Below, piece by piece: positions 1 to 11,800 of a stretch of DNA of 64,000 nucleotides. Positions within the stretch are counted from its first letter, which is position 1. Each line of letters begins with the position of its first letter. The DNA comes from Turbatrix aceti (Eukaryota > Nematoda > Chromadorea > Rhabditida > Panagrolaimidae). The stretch covers positions 4,798,718-4,862,717 of the forward strand of contig OZ017768.1 in assembly GCA_963969345.1 (NCBI GenBank), in the 5' to 3' direction. Position numbers and translations under genes: made by a program. Below the pieces are notes generated by a model, which had not been told where the DNA came from, searched no databases, and saw only the letters and a list, made by a program, of their open reading frames with translations.

Positions 1-3000
1 AGGGGTAAGCAGCAGCAGCCTGACAGACACCGGTCGACGGATTGTAGGTCGTGCCCTGGTTGCACTGGCATCGGTTATTGGTGCACTGCGAATTCCCCGT
101 GCAGACACTCGAATCTGAGCATGGACGCAATGGTTTGACGTTGTAGACTTTGAGCTTGGTGCACTGGCCCCGCAACGGTACCTGGGCCACCTTGCACATG
201 CAGACGCCGTTGAAGCACATGGAATTTCCACTGCAGGTCGTCACACCGGCCACACAGGGGTCTCCCGGATTGGCGACGGAGTTGAGTGTTACACAGGCGC
301 CGTTCTGGATCTGCTCGCCGTTGGGACACGCGCAAAAACCGTTAGCGCAGATCGAATTTCCCGCGCATTCAATAATTATCATTGTTCCAATTTCACGATC
401 GCAGGATTCTCCTGGAAATGCCATTCTGATACCAGGGAGCGGGGGCTGGCACGCTCCGCTCTGGTCGAGGATGCTGCCCGGGGGACAGACACAGATGCCG
501 TTGATGCAGGACCCCGGAGGCAGGCAGTTGGAGCAGGACGTGATCGAATTGGGATTCTGTGCGGGGTTCAGGGGCAGAACGATTGCTGGGATGCGTTGGG
601 CGACGACACACGTTCCTTGTTGGCAGCGCTGACCGCCGTGACACGCTGGGATGCAGTTTGCTGAACACAGACGACCCTGAGGATACGTGTTCGTCGGGCA
701 GCTGCAGACATTTGACTGGCAGGTGGAGCCGCCGTCGCAGAAGTCGCCTTGTGAGCAGTAGCTTCCGGGGTTGACGATCCTGTTGGCTACTGTAAAATGT
801 TATCCGTGATACTTTTAACAGGGTTGCGCCTCCCAAAAACCTACCGCTTTCCCGGAGGATACAAATAGGCCCCGTCTGGACATATTTCTGACCGCACTGA
901 CAAACACCCTGGCTGCACGAAGCCCCGCGAGGGCACCCGGAGCCTGTATCACAGTAAGCACCGAGTGTCAGAGGCCCGTTGCCGCCGATTGACGGCTGGT
1001 ACTGGGGCGAGTACGCGGATTGTTGATTGTTCCCGTAATTGATGGTCAAAGTATTGGTAAATCCCTCAGTAGGAGAATTGGCATCCAACGGCCAGGGCAG
1101 GGTGTTTTTTGGCACCTGCACCAGGTTTTGGTGGAATTGAGATGGCGCACGGTGGACTCGACCGTTGTCTTCCTTTTCTGTGATGCTTGGCACAGTGGTT
1201 TCTTCTTCGATGCCGGAATCGCGTTCGATGATTGATCGATACCGTCGACGGCGGTGAATTTGAAGCAAATTATCATCCGAGTTTTCGGATGCCACAGAGT
1301 TTGGGGCGGTGTTAAAGAATAGTGCAGCTAAGGAAAAAAAGGGGTTATTTTGATTAGTAACACAGCAAAAATTAGTTTTTAGTTTTTCAGCAACGCAATT
1401 GTGTTTTTTTCAAATGTGATAAAAACAGACCTTCAGATTCGGGAACGCAAACGTTGTTAACTGTCTTTCCCCGGACAAAGGGGCATTCGCAAATGCCGGA
1501 GATGCAGGTAGAGCCTCCAAGACACTCCTCACCTGCGTTGCACCTGTCTCCTGGGTATGCTGAAAATATTTTCGTTTAAAAATTAAATAAAAACCAGAAA
1601 ACAAAACAAAAAAAGAAACAAAGAAATCAAAATCACACGAACAGAAAACAGTAGGAAGGCACAATCCGATGGCGTCGAGCGAAGAGCCCTCAGGACAGGC
1701 ACACGTGCCATCGACGCACTCGCTCCCGCCGAGACACTCCGACGACGAGTCACATGTTTTTTCTGAAAAAAAGCGTGCACTGCATAGAAGCAACAAAAAT
1801 TTAAAGGAAAGAAAGAAGCCCGAAACACACCCAGAAAAGGACGCAAACACTGATCCCCGATGTGAATAAAAGGACTCGCGCATTGGCAAACATTTGCTTC
1901 GCAAATCGAGCCGTTCGAGCAGTAGATTTGTGTTTCATCGCAGAATTCGCCGGGTTTGGCAACTAAAAACACGCTTATTTTGTTTGTCGGCACAAAAAAT
2001 GGTAAAGCGTACCGGAAATGAGAGAAAATGGAACAACAGGCAGAACCTTGTCTTCATCGAGGTCATTAGTGTCAGGCTGGATGACCCTGTGGAGGCCTTT
2101 GAGAAAGTCCCGGTCGCCAACCATGTTCAGCGGTCTCGGAACGCCTTCCGGTCCGTCGGGGGGAAACAGTTCGTTCAGGTCGGTTACGGTATCTGGCGCA
2201 ATTGTCGTAATGGCTTCTGTCAGGGGCGCTGTTGTCGTCGTCGTCGTCGTCGTCGACGTTGATGTCGTCAAAACCGAAGCTGGCACAAAAGGCAGGTTTC
2301 TACCTGAACCCCCGGAAGATACGAGCCGGTGAATGTGCACGATAGACTGACATGTCTGACGGTAGATCACGTGATTTGGGGGACAAATGCAGACGTCGTT
2401 CACGCACTGACTGTGTCCGCCGCAGATTTCATTGTTGAAGCACGAAGAAAAGGGCGGGACGATTGGAGACGTTTCACATTCATCGCCGACGATCCTCTTG
2501 CCCCAGGGACAGGCGCAGATGCCTCCACTGCACAGAGACCCGCCCGTACAGGTGCTAGTCGAGTTGCAAGATTTTCCAGGAGACACGAGCTGGGCGGTGG
2601 GGGAAGGCTCGGCAGAGTTGCCCTCTTCCAAGTCGATTTTTGTAAGACCCTTGGATCCAGGTGGAGGCCGAGGAATGCATTGGGTGCCACCAAAGATCCG
2701 AAAACCATCTCCGCACATGCAAACGCCATTCTCGCAGATGGAGTTTGGCACGACGCATTCACCGTTCAGGGAGCATCGGTTGCCAATGAGGCCAACTTTG
2801 CCCTTGGTGGCGATGAACGGACGACGGCAGACGCCAGTTCGCATGAGAGTTCCCGCGGGGCACAGACAGACCCCGCTCCGGCACTGCGCCCCTCCAGAGC
2901 AGTTTTGATCATTGAAACAGCGCGCGGCAATTCGCATTTCAGCCAACAGTTGTCGGAGAGATGGCGTGACTGGCGGAGGGGGCGTGGTCACACCGAAGTA

Positions 3001-6000
3001 CAGGTGTGTGATATTCTCCGCCGGAGAAGGCGTGGTGGTAGGTGGGAGCTGCTGCGTGGCACTTTCGGCGACGATAACCCACTGGCATTGGCGATTGATC
3101 TTCTGATAACCACTTGGGCAGAGACAAACATTCTTCAGCGGATGGCATTTGGAATTTCCGGTGCAGATTTGACCTCTCGCGCAGCTTTGGTCCACTGATG
3201 ATCGTTCTATGGAAGACAGTGGCACGCAGAGATTGCCGCGAACGACCTGCTCGGTCGGGCACGTGCACAAGTTGTTGAAGCAGCTACTGCCGCCTTCGCA
3301 ACGTTCGCCGTCTGCGCAGGAGGATCCGGGAAAGGCTGAAAGGGGACGGGGACGGATTCGACGTGGACAGGGACGCGGACGCGGATAACAACGGAGACTC
3401 CAAAAACAGACAATGACTCACCTTTAACAGTCTGCAGACAAACGCCATTCTTAGCAGTGTAACCAGCGGTGCACGTGCAAACACCCCTCATGCAATGGCT
3501 ATTTCCGGTACAAATATCGCTGGGTTGGCACTCGCGTCCCGGTTCGATGTAAGCCTTCTTCGTACAACCATTGCGGCCTACGAATTCATCCCGCGCACAG
3601 GCGCAGACGTTGTTCTGGCAGGTAGAGCCTCCGAGACACGTGTCGCCCAATCGGCAAGGTCGACCGACCTGCACGCGGTTGGCAACCTCGCATCGAGTAC
3701 CCCGTTGAATTCTTGGAGTCACACATTTGCACTCGTAATCGACGCACATCGCAAAACCCATGCATTCGGTTGCCGCGTCGCAGGGTTGGCCCGGGAAGAC
3801 GCGTTCTACCTTGCGGCACGTGCCGTTGACCGCCCGGTGGGTAGATAGACACGCGCACTTGCCGCTGAGGCAGTGAGAGTTACCCCCGCAGATGGTGTGG
3901 GGAGCGTAGCAGGAGTCACCCGGTCCGACCTGCAAGATGCGATGACAACCGTCGTTGTAGAAGCGATGATGGGGTCGGCAAATGCACTTTCGGGTAGAGA
4001 AGTCGCATTCGGTGTCCGCGATGCACATTTCACCAGAGCCGCAGGGTTCGTTGTACTTTGCTGAAAATTAATTATTTAAAAAAATGTTTCAGACAGTCAA
4101 AGACAAAAAACAAACATCTGACAACCGCGATGCAGGTTTTGTCTCGGAGACGAGTATCCGGCGGACAAGCGCAGATGCCATCGGTGCAGATGCTGTTACC
4201 GGTGCACATCTCGCCGTTTCGGCAGGGAAAACCCGGTTGGCTGCGGAGTCTGTCAACGCATGTTCGTCCAATTGCGATTTTTGATGGGCTCGTGCATTCG
4301 CAACGCAGTGTTTCCCGGTTGCAGGCTGAATGTCGGAGGCACTCTTCACCGGCTGCGCAGGTTTCTCCGGGGTAGGCTGCAAAGAAATTGCAAAACATGC
4401 ACACATGCAACATCGCTTACCACTCTTGAAGGCAACACAACGCCCGTGGACCGCCTTTGTATCCTGCGGGCACTGGCAGACGCCACCGATGCATTCTGAA
4501 CCATAAGCGCACTTCACGCCGATGCGGATGCAGTTGGAGCCAGGGGACAGCGGAGTCAGTGGATCTACAGTAACCGAGGGGTGCGAGAAGAATCAAAACA
4601 AAAAAGCACACGGCACACGTGTAAAAAATGAGGGAAAGGGTTAGAGAAGCACGCGAGACGCAGACACACCGAATGACGACATGTTTTCAGAAGACTCTTT
4701 GTCGACGGGGGAGTCAAACTGCCTGTGCCGCAGAGACCGACAGTAGCCAAACGCTTGCGCTGAACGCCTAACGCAACGGCACCGAGCCGTGGTGCAGTCA
4801 GCAGCGCAGTCGGAATCTTGGGTGCACCGGAGCGAGGAGGGCGCGTGGTAGGGCATGGCTTGGCGGCGGAACAGTGTGTTGGGGTACCGCGCTTGCCGGG
4901 GCATTGGTGCGGCTGCGGCTGCGGCTGCAGCTACAGCAGCGGTATCTGAGCGGTAGATGTTGATGCAGATGCCACCGACTGCGAGCTGGTCGACTGAAAC
5001 ATGCGCGATTGATTTTTTTAGTGCCAAAGTCAAAAAAACATACCTGGACAAATGCAAAGCCGTCTGGTGAGATCGCAGTAAGATCCTCCACTGCACTGTG
5101 AATCGTCCGTGCAGAAACCCAAAGTGCCGGTGAGCATGGTGCACATGCCGTTCTGAGAAGCAGTGCCTTCGGGACAGACGCAGACGTTGGACATGCAGTT
5201 TGAATTTCCAGTGCATGTTTCGCCGTTGGCACATGACTCGCCAGGTGAAGCAGAAGCTGCCTGGGTGCAGACGCCGTTGACGTTTGTGGAAGGCGGCAAA
5301 CAGGTGCAGACCTGAAGCAATCCCCGGTGAAACCGCAAAATCCAAAAAAACAAACCCTCTGAGCGTTGCAGAACGCGGACATGCCGCATGTCTCGCCGTT
5401 CGCGCAGGACTCGCCAGCCAGAACCATCGAAGGCATGACGCAGTTCCCGTTCTGGTTGACGAAAGGTGTTGGACAGGTGCACACACCCTGCACGCAGACA
5501 CTGTAGCCCTGACAAATTCTCGCAGCGTTGCAGGCTTGACCCGCATTGACACGTTCAATGACCGCGCACTCGACTCCCTGGCTTACGGTGCCCAGCGGAC
5601 AGACGCAGGTTCCTCCCGAGCAGGAGGATCCTCCTAGACAGCGTTCCTGTCCTGTGGGACATGAGCCACCAGGTAGGACCGTAGGCGGATACTGGCAGAG
5701 GCCGTCGATGGCCAACAGGGGCGACGGGCAAGTGCACGTGTTAGAAATGCACTGCGAGCCACCCCCGCAGCGAACGGCCGAGCTGCAAGCAGAATTCGGC
5801 GGCACTGAAGGGGACTTTGGTTAGCGAGGTTAGCGGGGTAGGGGGCAGAAGAATAGCGAGAGTTAGAGGAGTTAATCACAGCACCGCAAAAACAATGCAT
5901 ACCGGTGACGGGGGTCACGCACTGGCCGTTGAGGACGTTAGTGCCAGTAGGACACGTGCAGGTGCCGTCCACGCAGCTGGAACCGCCGGAGCACTGCTCG

Positions 6001-7985
6001 CCGAGGGAGCATGACTCTTGGGGGGCTGATCGGACTGAAACGCAAAACAAACCGTCAGAAAATTCAAAAAATAGTAAAAAAAGACAATTTACCGATGATG
6101 CAAATGCCATTGGTGTTCACCATGTTCAGAGGGCACACGCAGACGTCGTTGGTGCAGACAGAGCCGCCTGTGCACTGCCGATTGACGAGACAAGACTGCC
6201 CGGGAGAGGCGATATCCAGACAGCTTCCGTCGTATTCAATTTGGTTAGAACGGCACCCCGGCTGGCAGATGCCGATCTGATTAGCCATGTAACCGCGGGG
6301 ACAGGTAGCCATGCAGCGCGTGCCGCTGAACACCTCGTTGTTCGGGCAGCGGCACCGGTTTTGATCACACATCATTCCGGGGTAGTTGGCATGGCACTGG
6401 GACGAGTACAGACAGTCTCCGCCGGGTTGCGCGACTGCAAAAAAATAGAAAAATTAAAAAAAACTAAAAAACATCCGCGAATAAACTTACTCGGAAGACA
6501 GGTGCCGGTGATGCCAGAAAATACGTAGCCGGAGGTGCAATTAAGGCCGCATGTGCCATCCGTAGCCACCGGAAGATTCGGCGGACAGGTGCATGTCTGC
6601 AGGAAGCAGGAGGCTCCCGGCACGACGGCACTGCATTGCATCGAGTGGCTGCAGGGTCCACTGCCGGGGGGAATCACTGGAAGGAAAGTTGTTACAAAAC
6701 GTTAATCGAAGAAGCAAATTGGAGAGTTAGCAAGTCACACGAACACACACACACACCTTGTTTGCATTCCCCGATCTCGCTGATCCAGATGGATCCTCTG
6801 ACGGTGCAGTTACGGTCGATGAACGTGCACGTTTGACCGTCGGCGGTGACGTTCATGCCGTAGACGCAGTGGCAGGAGAGACGGCTGCAGAAGGAGCCGG
6901 CTTCGATCGCGTTGCATTGCTGCGAGTACTGACACGGACTCGACGGGTTGGCCACTGCAGAGGGGTTACTGGGGTCACTCGATTGTTACTTTTTTGTTGT
7001 TTAAATTAAGTTTTTGGTTCGACAGGAGTATTGATGAGCGAACAGCTTTTTTTTCTTTGCACACGAACACGAACATTTTTTTTTAAATTTTGTTTTAACT
7101 GGACAGAAAAACTTAAAATGTGGTACTCTGCGTTTTCTCGTTTTCAATAACAGTTTTCAGTTTTTTTATTGCCAAAATCAATGCGGAAAATTTATCTTCG
7201 TTTACGAACAAATACGAACGCAGAAATTTGAATCCGTTTGCGAACGAACTCAAACGATCACGAACATTCGCTCATTCCTGATCGTTACTCATCAATCAAC
7301 CTTGGTTAAAAAAGTAATACAGCTCACAAAAAGCATTAAAAATGACAAAAAATATGAGTCATGGCGTTCAAAAAGTTAGAAAGTCGTCATAGCAAAGCAA
7401 ACATGTGCCTGACAGAACATGTGTTTGCGTCAAAAAACACTCACCTGCCATGCAGGATCCAACCTCCGAAACGTACACCTGTCCTGCGGGGCAGTTTCCG
7501 GTAGCCGAGCTGCCGGGCTCGGCTGCGATGCAGGTGGATCCGGCGTTGAGGGCGCCTTCGCGGCATCTGCACGTGCCGTCGCAGAAAGCCAGAGGGTACC
7601 CGGCACAGGCTGAATCGCTCGAGCAAACCGCCTCTGGCGACAGTCCAATGTTGTTGAACGAGCCGGAGACGCCGTTTTGGTAGTGGCGTTGTCTCGCGGG
7701 AGCCACCTGCGCGAGGGCAGCAGGCTGGGATCTTCCATTTGGCACGGGCTGGGGCCGACCATCGAGAATGTGATCGGGAACGTAGTCAAAAAATGGCTGG
7801 TTGGACGACGATGAGAAACTCTGCAGCCCGACACCTGGCGTGCGTGGTAGGAGCGAGAACGCCTTTCCGACAGCGACGGGCGCTTCAAACGCGGGAACGA
7901 GGTCGCCGAGGTTGGATGCTAGAATCACGAGCCAGACAATTACACGCATCGAAGAGGCCGGCGGCAAGGGCGGCATCATTTTCAT
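1..7985 (-). CDS. Giant secreted EB-module protein (5' complete, 3' end beyond window)
   Basis: Seventeen exons were traced (7445-7985, 6757-6954, 6491-6676, 6093-6434, 5903-6034, 5356-5804, 5044-5311, 4670-4993, 4421-4564, 4116-4376, 3422-4060, 2013-3335, 1831-1962, 1643-1762, 1431-1559, 845-1327, 1-789), giving about 2150 residues before the window edge. The start has a hydrophobic signal peptide ([12 protein letters not shown], in-frame Met at 7949). The rest is roughly 35 cysteine-rich modules with the pattern PG..C....C.GGS.C....C.CP.G....C, which is the EB module family of nematode extracellular proteins. Linkers include an alanine run in exon 8 and a Ser/Thr-rich stretch with nine straight Thr near 2220-2260. 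No membrane segment is visible. Fifteen of sixteen introns are phase 1; the 44-nt intron 5312-5355 is phase 0. Role is unknown; an extracellular matrix or cuticle/lumen component is an inference from composition. Donors at 4116 and 1643 are weak and chosen to keep frame. Confidence 0.85.
6955..7444. repeat. Intron carrying a TTCG-rich hAT-like repeat copy
   Basis: This 490-nt first intron of the EB gene holds at about 7027-7296 a diverged copy of the TTCG-rich family seen across the window. It has CAGGAGTATTGATGAGCGAAC at its left end and GTTCGCTCATTCCTG-type sequence at its right. The internal 'cgttttctcgttttcaataacag' region matches other copies. No matching target duplication is visible. 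Confidence 0.6.
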
Positions 7986-8240
7986 TTTTAGTGCAAGTGC
8001 GAAATGGATCCAAGACCCGGGCCCGGGCGGCAGCCAGGTCGCCGCGGCAGGGCGCCTCCACCTGTCACGCCCTCGCCGATGACTCGCAAGCGGGGATCAA
8101 GTCACGGCAAGGCGTTGAACATCAGACAGAGGTATGTATGTACATACGTTGTCAAACCTCGCCGCAGCATTGATCGAGCAGGCAGTTTCTTTTTTATTAT
8201 TTTTTTTCCGTCCGTCAAAAATTTTGAACAATTCGGGATC

Positions 8241-8821
8241 AAAACTCACCCATGGTGCAGGTGATGCCGGAGGGCAGCAGACCGTTCGGGCACTGACATC
8301 TGCCTTTGTAGTCGCACACGGCTCCGGGAAAAGCCTTGGAGCACTGCCTGGAGTCCTGGCAACCTGTGCGACCGGGGTAAACCACTGAAAACGTCAGAAA
8401 ATTAAAAATTGATAGCGCGAAGGATAACGCACGAGACAGGCATCGGGAATCAACGTCGACGTGGGTCGAGAGACACATGCAGACGCTGAACGAGCTGCAG
8501 TACTCTCCGGCACCTTTGCAGTCCAGGGTCGTGGAGCATTTTTCACCGACCGTTGTATCTGAAACGATTTTTTGAATTGGGAAACTTGGTAAATGGGAAA
8601 AACTCACCGGTATGTTTATTCATACAAAAAGCGCCATAAGAACGATATCCAGGTGCGCAGAGGCAAGATCCATCCACGCAGATGGAATTAACAGTTAGAC
8701 AAGGTGGTTCGAGGCCCACTGGGTGGCAGGGTCCTCCGAGAGTTCCCTGCGAGACGCCGGATGCCCTGATCACCACCAGGGCAAGTGCGGAGATAATGAG
8801 TGGTATCCTGGGCGGCTTCAT
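8241..8821 (-). CDS. Upstream leader block with signal peptide and three EB modules (alternative 5' end or separate small gene)
   Basis: Three exons: 8611-8821, 8433-8558 and 8250-8384. The first encodes a signal peptide (MKPPRIPLIISALALVV) followed by a Cys-rich module; the next two encode one EB-like module each. All three exons end in phase 1. Exon 3 ends at a strong GTGAGTTTT donor in the same phase as exon 1 of the large EB gene, so it could splice to the exon at 6757-6954 and act as an alternative first block of that gene. If the donor is not used, translation stops four codons later at 8241-8243, giving a short secreted protein of about 160 residues. The start codon lies 2 nt behind a TTTTCAG acceptor, so the 5' end is trans-spliced or has a 5'UTR intron. 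Confidence 0.7.
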
Positions 8822-11800
8822 CACTGAAAAGTTCACTGATGTCAAAAATCAAAAAACTAAGCCTTCGCGCAACAGAAAAACGGTCAAAATGGGTCACAGG
8901 TGAGATTCGGTTAATCGTGGCCCTGGGAGACAACAAATGACACAAAATTGAACAATTGAACAATTCCTTGTCATCCCCGCTTAGGAGTGGGTTAATCAGG
9001 TAAGGTCAAAGCGGAAACCGTCGAGTGGCAGCCTCAAGTGGCCGCCGTGCTGCTGCTGCCAGCCGAGTGGGGTGGTCATCGAAGATGATGTCGGCGGCGC
9101 TGTCTGTTCCGATCTTTTCAAGACTCTTTTGGCTCGGGTCAACTCGACTCTCATTACTCGGCTTGGCTTCCGGTGGGTGCTCAGAGCAAACACAACAGAA
9201 CCCAGGTAATGCGCGAGAGATGCGACGTACCTGTGACGCGTGGGGGGGTGCCACGGCGCGCGGCGGTGGGCGCCAAATGTCAACAAACACTCCTACCGAC
9301 ACCCTCTGAAGTCAGAAGTATTTTCTTGTATAAAAAGTGGCAACCAAGGGACAAGCACGAATGAGCGCGCGGGAAATATTTATTTGGGAGACTCAAACTA
9401 TCGTCTGTGTAACACCAGTCACGTTGTGCAACGTATGTACAACGCAGAAGAAGAATCGTACATGACTCGGATTACGGATCGTAAATTGGCGGCTAACGGC
9501 TGTCGGCGACTTCATTTGGCCGAAGGGGGCTTTCGGGCGCCAGGTGGGTCAACGTTGGGGGCAGCCAGATCCCCGACGGTCATCGAGCGCGGTCTCTGTC
9601 TCGGACGCTTTGATTGCGCACCTGGAAAGGACAGCGGTCACTCCTGTGTTCGCCTGGTCTGGCTGCGTGTTTCGAAACCGAAACTTGACTTGCAGGAGGT
9701 GATTTTGATTTTTCCTTTCTTTTGGGGGTTTGTACAATATTCATTTTTGTCGCTGACAATGAGCTGCCGTTGCGGAAAGAGTCAGAAAAAAACCGCGCAA
9801 AGAAGCAGAAAAACATAAATAGGCAAAAAAAGGTCGCGGCATTCATCGGAGGAAAGGACGATGCAAGAAGACGGCGATTGCGATTGATTATCGTTCGCGC
9901 GGTGCTAACTATCGTCGAGTGCTGCAACAACAACATCAGCAGACTATTCTACTTCCTCCTTCCCCAAAGCGGTCTTCTTCGGCTTTTTTTTCTGTCGGTG
10001 ATTTTTGAATTTATTGAACGGTAAACGATGGCAAAAAATGTCGTTTTTTGCTTGATCATTTTTTTTATCGACCCGGACGTTGTTTTTGCTTTTTTTTGTC
10101 GGATGACGATCATTTTGTTGACTTTGTTATTGTCGCAAAACGGTTGATGCCCGACTCGCTCCAGCAGTGAAATCAAAATTGATGTGAAAGAAGCGCAAGC
10201 TAATCGAACAGCGATTGAAATACTCGAGTGAGCACATAAAACAATCCCATTGAACAAGCTTTGCCCCGCGGGATAAATTCTGTTCTCGGCGCAGAACAAT
10301 GATCTTCTTCCCATCCACCGACTTTTTTTCAAGTCCTTGGGTCCCTGGATCTATGCCACTGGCCATTGTTCACTGATCGCCGCCAATCCCATGCAATCAG
10401 CTGCTTTTCTGTTTCTTTGTCTGCAAAACAAAACGCCATGATTGATGGCCAATTAACATAAATATTTTAAAATTAAAGTCCAGAGAGCTGTCCATGTGCC
10501 GATTGATGGCATGCATCCCTGGTCAGTCACGCCTGCCTCTTCATCGCCCCCATCAGTCTCAGTCTCGGCCGCCGCCACTTTTTGCTTTTCATCCAACCTG
10601 TCGTGTCCTAACACTTGTTTTGGTTGGGCGGAGGCATTTTTGATTGCATGACAGGTTGACAATTGTCTCGCTTGTTCGCTCTTCGTTATTCGTTTTTCGT
10701 TTTTCCGGCTGGTCGCAGTCAGTCACCTGGCTCATCATCATTCCCTTTATTTTTTGTTTGAAGCTTGAACAAGGGGATGGGATCAGCCGGAAGAAGACTA
10801 TTTTTTTGTTGCACCCTTGTTGTCTCAGGATGATCGCAACAGGAACTGGACGCGAAACGGGAGGCTAACAACGATGACAGCGAGTTCATTCACTTTTCTT
10901 CCGCATTTCTTGGCAAGTGGCGGCACCTGGTTTGTCACCGACCGCTGATTAATCAGTCTTGTCTTTTTTGTGCAGGAAGTTTTGAGATCTTACACCTCCT
11001 AAATCATCGTTTTTCCAAATCTCGTTAGCATGATGGTTTTTCCAATTTGTTAATTGCCCGTGTTTTCAAAGTGCCAACTTTTTTCACTCCCGATGAACGT
11101 TTTTACCTGGCACTTTAAAAACTCATAAAAATATTTATGTACGCAACGACGTTAAATTTATTACTTGCTCTCACCCAAAGTTTTTTTTCTCGCTGGCCAT
11201 TAGCTGGATCGCAATTGACTTAATGAGTGACTTAATTTTTTTGGGACGCATAAATCACGGCGAGGTGGAGCCTGGCATCATCAGCTGCTGACTGATCTAA
11301 TTCTTTTGTCTATCGGAAGGTTGGTGCCCGCGGGCTGGATTGAAGCCCAAATCGTCGCCCGCGGACTGGCACGGCTGTTGTTTTTCTTGTTGACCTGCAC
11401 TTAGCGCTGGGAAATGCCGGGAGATGTACGCGCGTTATTTGTAAGCCTGCGGCTGTGGCTTCCGGTGTTTGACCAGATAGATACCTTCTCGCACACTGTT
11501 TTTGATTTTTGGTGCTTCAGAGTGAACTCTGTTTTGATTTTTAAGATTTTTGGGATTCGGATTTTCTTTCAATGTTTTACAAAAGCTTTTTCGATGCTTT
11601 TTCATTATTTTAAAGGCCCCAGCTTACGTTAAATCCCGCCAGGATATTCCATGCGACAAGGGGAAAATTTTTTGATGTTTGCTTTTTTTTCGCTCATGGA
11701 AGCGTGTATTTTTTACAGTAAGCCATACCATTGTTCCCGGCTGATCCCGACCAGAATTCAGGTTGACTGGGAGAATTCTGACACCTTGCTGGAAAATCTT

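Noticed and set aside
4641..5558. 305-codon continuous frame inside the EB gene
   Set aside because: Reads through introns and shifts out of the module frame; only its 4,670-4,993 portion is a real exon.
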